Assembly (NCBI RefSeq): GCF_003573695.1
Contig: NC_039364.1
Coordinates: forward strand, 237,936,777 to 238,000,776
Reading direction: 5' to 3'
Source: Papaver somniferum
Lineage: Eukaryota > Streptophyta > Magnoliopsida > Ranunculales > Papaveraceae
DNA: 64,000 nucleotides
Shown here: positions 23,164 to 34,250 of the stretch, in pieces
How the letters are laid out: each line of letters begins with the position of its first letter
Numbering within the stretch: the first letter of the stretch is position 1
The notes under the pieces: generated by a model
The model's input: the letters and a program-made list of their open reading frames with translations, nothing else
What the model was told of the DNA's origin: nothing
Database searches by the model: none
Made by a program: the position numbers and the translations under genes

Positions 23164-24982
23164 ATGGCTAGAAGAAGAAATACATCAGAACAACCAACTA
23201 CTGTTAGAAGAAGCAAGAGAATTGTTGGAAGGGAAAGAAGTGAAATGGGAGAATCTACTAGAATGAGAAATAATAGAGAAAATCAAATTCAACCACCAGT
23301 TCAACAAACACTAGTACAAGGAAGGAATACAGATTATGATAGGGTGAGTATACACACTTGGCAATCAAATTCAGCAGAAGAAGTAGAAGAAGAGCAGCAA
23401 ACCAGAAACCATAGACAGGTAGAGAGAAATCAAGAAAAGGATGAATGAATAATTCATGGAAATGAGGAAATTGGAGCGTTAGAAACGTTGAGACGAAGAA
23501 TACATGAAGAAAGAAGAGTTGAGGCAGAAGAACGTGCGAATTTAACAAGGCAAAATCACGAATTGAGGATGGAAAATATGAGACTACAGAGTAGAAGATC
23601 GAGAAGTATTACAAAATCATATTCAAGATCGACTAGAAGAGAGATGAGGCGAAACTCACCTATAATTAATGCCGGAAATAACATTCAAGAATAAATATCA
23701 AATCCTGATGAAGAACATCGCGAAAATAGAGAAATGACTGATGATCGTTACGTTCCACAAAATGAAACTTTTGATGATAGGCAAAATGAATGGACAACGT
23801 CAGGGACAAAATAATCAAGATGGCGAAGGGAATCGAGAGGAAGGAAGGAGAATTTTACATGAGAGGGAAGCTCAAAGAAATCAACAAAAAATTGAAGAAG
23901 AAATTGAAAGACATTATGCTGAACAAGCACGTTTAATTTGCGAACGTGAAAGATTGAGAGCGGAAATGGAAGAACAAGAGCTTCAGGAATTAATTATCCA
24001 GAACAATCACGACAATCGAGAAAGAAGACGAACACAAAACCGGAATAACGGTAATATCAATGAAGAGTATGATAGAGTACAGAGGATGGATGAAAGGCAG
24101 CGAATGGAATTGATGAGAAATGAACAAAATCATTGAGGGGAAAACGAGAGACATCATCATATGCGAATTCAAGATAGAAATGAGGAAGAGAATCGCAGAA
24201 GAAGACGAGATGAAGATGATGAAGAAGAAATGCAAAATTTCGCGAGAGAAGAAAGACATGAACGCAGAAGAAGGGAGGCGAAATTAAAAAGACCAATGGA
24301 TCAAAATTCAGGTGTAAACAAACAAATATTAAAAGAATTAGAAGAAATGAGAGGAATGTTAAATAATAGAGGAGAAGTAGACAAAAGACAATTGGATGAA
24401 GCTATAGAAGAAGCTGTGAAAACTCCATTTACAAGGGCAGTACAACTAGGAGGAATACCACCAAAATGCAATTTGCCCGCATTAACCAGCATTTTTGATG
24501 GAACAACTTGTGAAATTCAACACATTAAAGCCTACGTGAGGTGTATGTTGCAATGGGAAAATCATGATGCTGTATTATGCAAGTATTTCGCAACCAGCTT
24601 AACAGGAGAGGCGTTAAAATGGTTCGAGGGTCTACCAAAGAATACAATAACATCCTTCAATCATTTGCAGACTACATTCCCAGGGGCATATATAAGTAAT
24701 AATTCTTCGCGACCTGGTATTGAAGACGTGTTTGGATTAAAACAAAGGATTGGCGAAAGTTTTAAGCACTTAACTAAAAGATGGAGGAATATGTGTAGCG
24801 AAATGGCTGGCCGTGTAGACGGGAGATATCTTATCTTATCATTTATCAATGTTATGTTTGCAACCAACCTATTGTATATCCAAATTTTCAGAGTCAAGAA
24901 TACGATCACAATGACTGAATTGCGAGAACTTCAGGAAGAATATATTGCTCTAGAGGAAAGGCAAAATGAAATGGAATCATAA
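23164..24982 (+). pseudogene. Element F gag
   Basis: ATG at 23164 (MARRRNTSEQ). The N-terminal 350 or so residues are unusually rich in Arg and Glu and likely a long charged coiled coil (RERRRTQNRNN, ENRRRRRDEDDEEE). The capsid region follows at 24400-24980: FTRAVQLGGIPPKCNLPAL, MLQWENHDAVLCKYFATSL and ALKWFEGLP. There are TGA stops at 23446 and 24134, a TAA at 23692, one frame change between 23694 and 23800, and a TAA at 24980 before the protease part. The capsid matches element C gag. Confidence 0.82.
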
Positions 24983-25078
24983 ACAGTTGCGAACACCAGT
25001 TCACAAGCAGCGAATGCAAGCTTATTAACCAAACTAATAAACACAGTTGCGAGCACTTCGCAAATACAACAAGAGAAG

Positions 25079-26161
25079 GTGACGGACAACAATCAACATA
25101 AACTGGTGGCTATGGGAAGCCGAGATCAAGAGGAGTATGAAAGAGAAAGAAATTTCTACAATCATGGTGGAAATAACAAAATTAAAAGACTCGATCAGCC
25201 GCAAGAAACTTATGGAGGCCAAAGACAAAACTATAATAGAGGACAAGGAGGTCACAAGGTGGTATGGGAAGAAATCAAGATGCCACCTCTAAATGCAAGT
25301 GTGGATAAAATATGGGAAGCTATAATTTTGATGGAGAATATACCAACACCATGGAACATAGGAACGAAACTACTTCCAAACCACAGAAGTCATGAGTTTT
25401 GTTCTTATCATCATTTTCATGGACATACTACAAATGATTGCAGAAATGTAAAAAGAATTATTCTGAGAATGATAGATCAAGGAAAACTAAACCACTTTTT
25501 GGTAGGGCACCCACAATCTCAACCATTGCCACCACCACCAGAGCATCACAAAGTAAACACGATGACAAAGAAGGAAACATTCTTCATAGAAGTTGGTGCA
25601 AAAGCAAAGAATCTATTCTTTCACTCTATCATACATTCATACAAGACAATTGAAGATTTTCATGACAATGTTTTGAGTAGAGTGTTCGCAAGAGATAATG
25701 ATGGAAGAGAAATTATGAATATTGCGAAAATCTCGCCACTAGAGGAATGGCAGAAACAAATTATTTCTTTTACCGTAGAAGAAATCCTCGAAGGTGAAGA
25801 GGTACATGATAATCCATTGGTAGTAAAATTAGAAATTAATCCAAAACCGAAAGAAGATGAGGATGATGAAGCTGAAGATTCATGGGAAATTAATAGGATT
25901 CTAATTGATATTGGAAGCTCTGTGAACATCTTATTTTATCATACTTATAAAACTATGGGAGGAAGAGATGATGATCTTATACTATCAACATATAAGATAT
26001 ATGGTTTTAATGGTACTTCCAACAAGCCTAAAGGGGAGGTTACTATGCGAATTCCATTGAAGGGAATATCTTCTAAAATCCTATTCCGTGTCGTTGATGT
26101 AGACTCACCCTACAATGCATTAATTGGTCGACCTTGGATACATAAAGGGATATTGGGTTGA
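25079..26161 (+). pseudogene. Element F gag zinc finger and protease
   Basis: In the same frame as gag after one stop. It contains a CCHC-like finger FCSYHHFHGHTTNDCRNVK (25395-25450). The retropepsin reads ILIDIGSSVNILFYHTYK (25900-25950), with Ile where D-[ST]-G needs Thr or Ser. FRVVDVDSPYNALIGRPW follows. The frame ends at 26161 directly after the protease, where the family goes on to RT. The D-I-G change should inactivate the enzyme. Confidence 0.82.
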
Positions 26162-27887
26162 AGGAAAGAGGTGTTACGAAACTGAATCCTGCGAAGGAAG
26201 AGCAAACAAGAAGGAAAGTTGGCGACACAAAATCAAAGAGACACAAAGAAGTTAGAGGTTGATGGTGGATGCAATCGAAAGAAAATAAGAAGAGATGTTG
26301 TGAAACTAATGCTAGCTCAGAATAAAAAATGGTGAACATACCACTACCAAGGAAACAATATCAGAAAATAACAAAGAAGCAGAGGATAGCAAAGGTAATG
26401 TATGAATGATCGATTTGTTGCGACACTCTCGCAATAAATAAAATTCTCAAAAATACATTTTATTGAATGACAAAATTAAGATTGCGAAATGCAAATACAA
26501 TATGATGATGTGCACGAATCTCGCAGAGATAATGAATTCTACAAAAGATAATCAGAGAACAATGACAAAAGAGAAAGGGGCGAACCTTTATGGCGTACAC
26601 CATAGTTCGCGAATAAAATTTCGCAAGAGGAAAATGTAAGACCTAAAGTACGTCATATAAGGGGGTACCTGTTGCATGGCTAAGGAAAAGGCTACACCGC
26701 CACCGGAACCTGAGTCATGGAGATTTGTGGTCAATAAAGCCCATCCGGGAGAGGCACCTTGGATTCTCATCTTAAGCATATGACTTAGGTTGGGAGACTA
26801 AGGTAATAAAGACTCTCCCAAGGAGTGCATAATCTGATCAAGGAACCGAGGTACACGGTTGAGTCAAGAGTGCCAGGGGTGTCTGGAGCGTACCTTGCCA
26901 TTCTTGACAAGTCTTGGCTTATACTGCACTCGGCCCGAAGAAAACCCCACTTAGGGTGCAGTCTCGCAACCATAAACCCTATAGGTAAAAGGGATAAGAG
27001 GATGTGAAAACAACTGGTTGTTGTTAAGACTGGATGGGAGGAGATAACCTTGTATGGTAGAAGTACGCCTCCTTGAAGGGGAAACCAGGGGGAACATAAG
27101 GGGGGAACCCTCCATTAGGGAGCTGATAAGTGTCTTAAGACGCAAATGTCATGAGGCTTTTTACTCGCAAGGGTATTAAGGATTGTCATATTTGTGCAAC
27201 AATCCTGAAGAGGCAACAATACTAAAGAAAAGGATAAGACGAGATCAATGGGTTTTCGCATGGAAGTGCGAAGACGTCCTGCGATTTTGTCGCAAGACGA
27301 CAATGTAATGGGGATTTATTTTCGCCAGAATATTTAGGCCTGTTATATTTTCGCAACATTCCTGAAGAGACCATAATACAAAAGAAAAAAGCTAAGGCAA
27401 AATCAATGGGTTTTTGCATGAAAGTGCAAGGACGTCCTGCGATTTTGTCGCAATGACAAGGGGTGGCATAATAAGACCTTTAACTAGGAATGAAAAATAA
27501 GACCACACAGGGATGATATTTTGAAAAGAATCAAAATTAACTTTGCATATGATTGCGAAATTATACATAAAAAATTGCGAAGTTGAGGCACAAAATAAGA
27601 AAAATCTGCAAAATCTCTTATTCGGATACAAATAACAGATGCAAGTATGGGAATGAATGAAATTAGAAAATGTTATTTGTCTCCACATGATAGATGTACG
27701 CAAAAATTAAGAAATTAATTATTATATTGATTAACCATATTGCAAGGAAGAATTGTTTTAATGAATGCAGGTCAAAATGAAAGAAACTCATATATTAAGG
27801 AATATGGAGAACCAAAAGAATTTGCAAATATACAGAAAGGAGGAATAAATGTACAAGTATTACAGAAGATTAAGAAAGAAACAAAGA
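26162..27887 (+). other. Element F non-coding middle region
   Basis: This is where RT to integrase would lie. There is no frame with any motif. It holds an imperfect 157-bp direct repeat (cctgaagag at 27204 and 27361, each followed by gacgtcctgcgattttgtcg). Many gcgaa/cgcaa words occur here as in the rest of F. Confidence 0.55.
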
Positions 27888-30573
27888 CTATTTCTTAGTT
27901 GATCCTTCATCGTCTTCATCAGACTTGTTCCCTTCTTCGTCTGCATCAGAACTTTTATCTCTATCAGAACCTTCATCACCATCAGATTCTTCATCATCAG
28001 CTTCGCTATCAGAAATAGTCAGACGGGGAATGTTCTTTGGGATCTCCTCCAAGAGACAAGGATAATCAGAATGAGGAATACTATGGTCATCACAAACCAT
28101 TTGAATAGTTTGATTGCGAAAATGCATAGCATCGTTCTTAAAGTTCGCAACAGTGATCTTGATTTGATTCTTTAATATAGAATACTTATCGTTGCGAGAA
28201 GAAAGATTCTTTGCGAGTTCCTCTTTTTCAGCTTCAAGTTCCTCAATTCTTTCACCATATCTACTTTCAAAATCTGTGAGCAAAAGACAATCAATTAATA
28301 ACTTGATGAAAATTCATAAGAAACAAAAGATTAGTGAAGAAGAACAGTTAATAACCTTCTCTATCAGAAATCATATCTCTAATCAAGGCTGTATGCTCAA
28401 CTTGGAGACTAACATTTACACCTAAATCTTTTCTGGCATCGTCTAAGATTTTCGCAGCCCAAGCGAATTCATCCTCATTATTTATAAGGACACGAGAACG
28501 AATTTGGTTTTCTCTTTCGCAAAACTCGGTATTCTTGCGGTTAGCTTCATCTCGTTCAAGTTGAACTTCAAGAAGGGTCTCTTGGAATTTCGCCAAATCC
28601 TTAGCACCTTGATCAGAGATGCGATCCTTATCATCTATGAGATCGCTAATTTTGGTTCTTAGCTCATTGATTTTCTCTTTAGAATTAAGAAAGAGACGCT
28701 TAAATTGGTTGGCTAAGCCTAAACTAGATCTATGGTCAATCTCTAAGAGGCGAAATTTGGATCTCAGTTCATTCAGAGAAAGAGATGAAATTTTATCATT
28801 TGAGAAACTATTTAAAGATTTATTAAGACGCTCAAGAAGGGTATCATTATTCAAGGCATTAGGAAATGAACGACGAATTGTAGCTTCATCAGAAAGACCA
28901 TAAATGTCTGAAAAAAGGATCAATTAAATAAGATAAAACAACAGTATAAATGAATGAAGGGAAAGGAGAAAAGTAACATACCATAGAGTTGATTATTAGC
29001 TTGCTGAAGACTAGAGATTTTGTTCTTGTACGAAGAAGAATCAATTTCTAGTTGTTTTTTCTTCTCGCGAAGACATTTGACTTCAGCTTCCAGTTCCTCA
29101 TTCTTTGTGCGAAATTGAAGATTCTTCTTTTCAAGATTTTCGCGTCTCCTCTCCAGATCTGAGGCAACAGCGAAAGAAGCTTTTCCAGCCTGCGAGAAAA
29201 TATAAAAAGTATTAAAATAGAAAGAGATTTTGAGTTACAATAATGAAGAAGTAAAAGGATGAAAGCATACCAGACTATTAAGAGAATGCAGGACATTGGG
29301 AGTCACTGATCTAGAAACTCCACGAAGAGAATTATCACCATCCAATAAAGGAACATCGCAAATTGTAGCGAGAGATTTGCAGGTATTAGCGAATTGACTA
29401 TCTCCCATTCCTTGTAAAGAATCAGAAAACATGCCAGAGAGCTTAGCCATAGAAGATTCAGATGGAGAATCTTCATTTGCAGCAAGGTCATCATTATCCT
29501 CATCATCCTCATCATTCTCGGAGTTTTCATGAGAAGGAATATTTGAAGGAGAGGAAGAACATAATTTTCCCTTCTTTGAAGTAGGAGCAGCTGGTTTTTC
29601 CCTGCGAATAGCACCTTTGCCTTTATCACCAGTCTTCGCAACATTGGAAGACTCTTCTATTTCAGCAATAATCTTCACACACAGATAAAAATAAGAAATA
29701 GAGGCAACAGTAAACTGTTTAAAATCATAAGATAATATTTCTTACCTCATCTGTGTATGAGCGAAGAGCTAACAAGGTACTAGCCTTCCCAGTCTGGTTA
29801 TAGCTATCTTTCAGTTTCTGGATCTGTAGAATGTCGCAAGAGTCAGCGAACAAAAGAATAAAGACAAATAAAGAAATATAAAGTGGGTAAAACTGGAAGA
29901 AACAGACCTCTTTGTCCTTCTCGGGCCAAGAGAATACCCAAGGTTGATAAGAAGCGAGATTCTCAAGAAGAACATTTGACCCAGCAATGTAGGGTCCTTT
30001 CAGCATCAAGGGAAAAACACACCATTTGTCATATTTAGATTGGAGAGGAGTTGTGTTCTTACCAGAATGCCAATCAATGTCTTGCATGAGTATTTTAGCT
30101 TCATCAATACCCCATCGAGTATTCTCTTTCTTCATGGAGATCAATTCATAATTTTCAAAGAAACTCGCTACTGTGTATTTTTCAGCAATTATCTCCAAGT
30201 CTGCGAATTTAGGATCCCTAAGTTCTTTGGAGTAAAGAGATCCTTTACCAGCACCACGGTTAGCGAACTCTAGCATCAGATGGATGCAATCCCCACTCAA
30301 TTGGAAGATAGCTCACGAAAATCCCGAGTGAGCGAGAATTTCATAGAATAGAGGAATATCTGGGTCGTAAAGAGGAATGGAGAGACCTGCGAGAATTTGA
30401 CCTAGCGAAATTATGATTGATTGATCATCACAATGTTGATCAGAGAAAAGTTTGATAGAAATAATTGACTTGGCACTTTCACCAGGAATGGTAGAAAGTG
30501 TAAAACCTTTCTCAGCAATATCTTTTTGGACGTCTTTTAAGTTTTTCTCATGTTTATGGCCACTTGGAGGCAT
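27888..30573 (-). CDS. Antisense six-exon gene of element F
   Basis: A spliced gene opposite to gag-pol. Exons read from GT/AG borders: 30573-29908, 29823-29746, 29672-29271, 29189-28982, 28907-28356, 28273-27888; together 2292 nt, in phase at every junction, 763 residues. ATG (MPPSGHKHEKN) at 30573, stop TAG at 27888-27890, TATA-like sequence on the minus strand at 30729-30737. Exon 1 holds a globular domain (AGLSIPLYDPDIPLFYEIL), exon 3 a Ser/acidic linker, exons 4-6 coiled coil (LEAEVKCLREKKKQLEI) and a very acidic Asp/Ser tail. One in-frame TGA (30313-30315) is the only break. Element C has a matching gene. Antisense extra frames are known in Tat elements; exon 1 reminds me of the plant 'putative gypsy type transposon' family (Transposase_28). 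Function unknown. Confidence 0.8.
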
Positions 30574-30728
30574 ATCTGAATATAGAGTATGGGAATGAAT
30601 AAAAAGTAAGAAGATTGAAGAGGGAAGAATTACAGTAGCAGAACTTACGGAAGAACAATAGAGTTCCGAGATGAGAGAATAAAAAGAGAAGAGAAAGTAA
30701 AAAGAAAATAGAAAGAAGAGTAAGAAGA

Positions 30729-30737
30729 ATATATAAA
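30729..30737 (-). promoter_or_regulatory. TATA-like box of the element F antisense gene
   Basis: The minus strand reads TTTATATAT about 160 bases upstream of the ATG at 30573. It lies between the 3' LTR and the gene, so it would drive transcription against the element. Confidence 0.5.
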
Positions 30738-30940
30738 GAAGATTTTTTTTACTCGAAGAAATAAACACCATTAATGCGAAAAGACGTGAGCGGTTGAAAA
30801 GCAGCGGTTACGGAAGACGTGTCAAGAAATAGATGAAAGAAAGAATACGTGTGATAAATGCAGAATATGAAGAGATGAACAGTTGCGGCATTTCTCACAT
30901 CATTCTCTACTTCGCAGAAAAGATATGAGAAGAGGCAAGA

Positions 30941-31404
30941 TGTAGGATCAGAATCTCGCAGCAATAATGCCTCAGCGAAATTATCAGCAACACAATAGCG
31001 TCGCAGAACAATTTCAGAAACGACATAATAAACGACGTCAGCTAAATCATTAGTAAAATGTGACGGTCCTGCGAAAATTAGAGAGTTTGCGAGATTAACA
31101 TTCATAAGGATGCGAGAATGCCGCAAGCCATATCCGAAAATAAATGACAGATTAGTTGTCATCCACTATGTAATTCCCTATAAATAGCCGCTCAGTTGTA
31201 AAGGAAAGGGAGATATCTTTTTTGAGTGAGAAACAAGTAAATAGGAGAGAGAAAATCTAGAGCAGTGGTTATTCTTGATTCTTTTATCTTTTCTTGTAAG
31301 ATTGTTCGAAGATTGATCAATAAAATTAAGATTGTTAATATAAAATGAGTTGAATGTTAATGAAATCTTGTGAGGGGTGTAGTGTAGGATTTCCTGCAAC
31401 TACA
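30941..31404 (+). repeat. Element F 3' LTR
   Basis: 464 bp, the same length as the 5' LTR, preceded by the purine tract agatatgagaagaggcaaga (30921-30940). TATA box at 31179-31186. Confidence 0.93.
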
Positions 31405-31903
31405 TGATAATCACTTGCAAAATGTGCATGTGAAGGACGAAGGTTTGGGTCAAGGAAATCATGTCTTAAATCCACGATGTTGTTCCTTCTGTAGGAAAAA
31501 GAATCACTATGCTCTTCATTGTTTATCAAAAAGAAATAGATTTCTCCATAATTTGCTTCTTTCTACTGTCAATGGAGTAAATCATCTGACGACATCTACA
31601 ATGAGTTTCTTACCTACAAAAAACCAAAAATCTTATAAAAATGATCTCTTGTCTAGAAATCATCACAGGTTACATGTTCCTTATTATGGTGTAAACTCTT
31701 GTGCCACTAATGAACACTTACCATGTGTTTATAAGAACAAGTCTGGTATTTCTAGATCAAGAAAATTGAAATCTTCCAAATTCCCTATTCTGGAACCGAT
31801 TTCTAGAGGTCCTAGACTCAGTCCTCAGAAAAATCCTTCAGATGGACTATTGAAAAGGTTTATGACAAATTCTTCTGGAATACGTTATAATCGATGGAAA
31901 TGA
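31405..31903 (+). pseudogene. Element E gag-like protein, C-terminal part with CCHC knuckle
   Basis: This continues the frame broken by F. It contains a canonical retroviral zinc knuckle, CSFCRKKNHYALHC (C-X2-C-X4-H-X4-C, about 31480-31525), expected to bind RNA. A Ser/Lys/Arg-rich basic tail ends at a TGA at 31901-31903. In an autonomous copia element the frame would run on into protease and integrase; here it stops, so E encodes only a gag-like protein. Confidence 0.75.
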
Positions 31904-32332
31904 GGTAACACACCAGTAAAACGCTCAAAAAACTTGTACAACCCTTCTCCCATGTTTCGTAGTGAGATCACTTCTCACTCCTTTACCTGACTCTAGGTAA
32001 CCTCATCGTTGAATCTATCTTGAGGAGTACAAGGATGATGATTATGGGAGTCTCAAGATTTGTTGTATATTTTTTTGTTGTTTTCTTTTGTCAATCAATA
32101 TGAGATATGCAATCCCGTTGTCACGACTCAGGCTCTAATTTAAATATTACTGAGCTATATTTACAAACATTGTGTTTTTCCCTTATTGGATTTCTTTCAT
32201 CTTTCTCTTGTGAATGGTCCTTGAACGTCCGTGTCCTACTCATGTGAGTTCATATGGTTTCCTTAATGAGAAGTGCCTTCTATTAATACATATACATCTT
32301 ATTTGTATTAATCCATCCCTATCAAAAATTAC

Positions 32333-32773
32333 ATGGAGAACTCTGCAAAATATCAAGAGATTGTGCATCTTGATATGGAGGAAGACACTCAAGGACGTGA
32401 GTCGATTCAAGAGCTGGTTATAAAGAAGATGCTTGCAAGGAAGGACCACAACTCCTGGATTGATGATTCTGTCAAGGATTTAACTCGTTTTCAGAACGAT
32501 TCAAAGGTCGAATTTGCAAATCTCCAACTGCAAATAAACCAACTCATAGATGGCCAGGCCAAAATCCTTGCAAATCAAAATATTCTGATACGGAATCAGA
32601 AGAAACTCATTATGGACTGTGTCAAGGCTAGGAAACTTTCTAGGGTTGTTGATCATAAAGTTTGTGTACTAACTCACGAACATGGAGTGTCTACGGTCAA
32701 AAGAGTGAAGGAAATCAATGACACCTTCTATGATGGATTCATTGAAAGGTATGAGGTTCTCAAGGAACTTTGA
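32333..32773 (+). CDS. Second coiled-coil frame of element E
   Basis: An intact 146-codon frame from an ATG at 32333 (MENSAKYQEIVHLDMEE) to a TGA. Predicted mostly helical: FQNDSKVEFANLQLQINQL and ILANQNILIRNQKKLI look like heptads. No enzyme motif. It sits where pol would be and has no stop, unlike the preceding gag part. It could be a separate small protein or the remnant of a longer 3' frame. I do not recognise a family. Confidence 0.5.
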   Translation: MENSAKYQEIVHLDMEEDTQGRESIQELVIKKMLARKDHNSWIDDSVKDLTRFQNDSKVEFANLQLQINQLIDGQAKILANQNILIRNQKKLIMDCVKARKLSRVVDHKVCVLTHEHGVSTVKRVKEINDTFYDGFIERYEVLKEL

Positions 32774-34250
32774 TTTTTATGTCTAGTAATTTAATTAGAG
32801 AATTTATTTCTTGTGTTTTTAGAAAAATAACTAGGGTTTGGAATAGCCATTATTGTGAGTACACATAGCTATGTCCAACGATTGTCATCTTCATACTTTT
32901 AGATTTATTTATTTAAATTCTAAGTTATTTGTAAGATGATTTTTGAAATTTTAATCTTTATGATTTTGTATATTGCAAATTGTTATGGGATATGTTGTTT
33001 ACGTCCGTGAACCTGTGACTGTCCCATACTTGTTCAAAAGTTATCTTTATTATGTCGGTATGAATGTATGGATAGAAGATAAAATGAACTTTTGACATTA
33101 CAAAAGTTAAATTCCTTTTATGTCATTATTTGATGGAAAAAAGGATAAAACTTTTGTCTACAAGGATTAAGTCTATTGTATGTCATTGTGCAAATGGTGA
33201 TGGAAAATAGGATGAATCCTTGTTTATTCCGAAGTATTGGTCGTTTCGATCCACATTTTTTTGTGCATATACTGTGTTGCTCCGTAAGGATTCTTATGTT
33301 TGAGCATAACCGATTGAGTTGATCATTTTCTTATGATGAATTTAGTTGTATCTCCGTAAGTTCTCTTATGACGAGCATGACCAATTGAATTGATCACTTT
33401 CTTGTGGTTAATTTAGTTGTGTATTTTGATTGAACTAACCATGGATTCTCTTGTGGTTATTTTAGTTGAATTTCTTGGATACAAACTCATGTTTCTTATA
33501 TGATTTGATTTTATCCAAAATAAATCCTTTTTTTCTTGTAAAAGCAAGGTCGCCTTTGTTGTTCCTTTGGGAATGACATATTATGGAGGAGAGTTCTTTT
33601 GAACTTGTGCTTAAATGCCAAATCTTTGTGGGGAGTGCGGCTGTGGAATATTACAGGGGTTATCTTGTATCTTTATTAACTCCTTAATGAATACATTTAG
33701 CTTCGTCTTTATGATGGCATCTAAGTAAGTTGGTATGGTATTCTCTTTTGGTCATGAAGTATCTCCGTGAAAATTTCATGAGGATCCCACTAATTTTCGT
33801 ACCTTTGCCAATTTATATTGACAAAAAGAAGGAGAATTAATGTGTAGTTTCATACTACAAATACATATGGTTTACGGATCATTATGTAAGGGGGAGTGGT
33901 TTTCATGTTGAGATAAAGTATTGACTAAGGGGGAGTGATAGATATCACCATAGTATTGTTGTCAAAGTTGTGATACAATTGAACTTTGATGTTGTGTAAT
34001 AATACTATGACACTGTATAACAATGATTGAGAGCATTGTTTTCTAATTGTTATCACTACGGATCTTCAACAACTATGATGCTGAACTTACAACCTTTAGG
34101 ATCATGGAGTAATTGGAAGTGACGAAGATTTCGAGTCACGTTGAAGATTCCAAGGATATCAAGCATGTGGATGAGAAGCTACAATTTCTATTTATTTTGC
34201 AATCCATATGTATTGATAGTTTTGTCACTAAAATTGACAAATGGGAAGAT
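32774..34250 (+). other. Element E 3' untranslated region
   Basis: T-rich DNA without a coding frame. It has imperfect repeats around ctccgtaag...gattgaattgatca (33283-33470) and two aagggggagtg purine tracts (near 33889 and 33928). It ends in caaatgggaagat just before the 3' LTR (34239-34250), the likely polypurine tract. Confidence 0.6.

Larger units (their letters stand above)
22560..31404 (+). mobile_element. Element F: non-autonomous Tat-like LTR element with antisense gene
   Basis: Two 464-bp LTRs (22560-23023, 30941-31404) and target duplication tgaga/tgata (22555-22559, 31405-31409; one mismatch). On the plus strand it has gag-protease (23164-26161) and then no RT, RNase H or integrase. 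On the minus strand a six-exon gene fills 27888-30573. By eye the LTRs differ at roughly 18 positions. Zinc-finger and protease regions resemble those of element C, placing F in the Tat group of Ty3/gypsy. Confidence 0.92.

Noticed and set aside
23258..24296. Phe/Leu-rich minus-strand frames
   Set aside because: Shadows of the Arg/Glu-rich gag coding region of element F on the other strand.
26588..27303. Cluster of short minus-strand frames in F
   Set aside because: No splice structure, no homology to each other, located in the region where pol is deleted.
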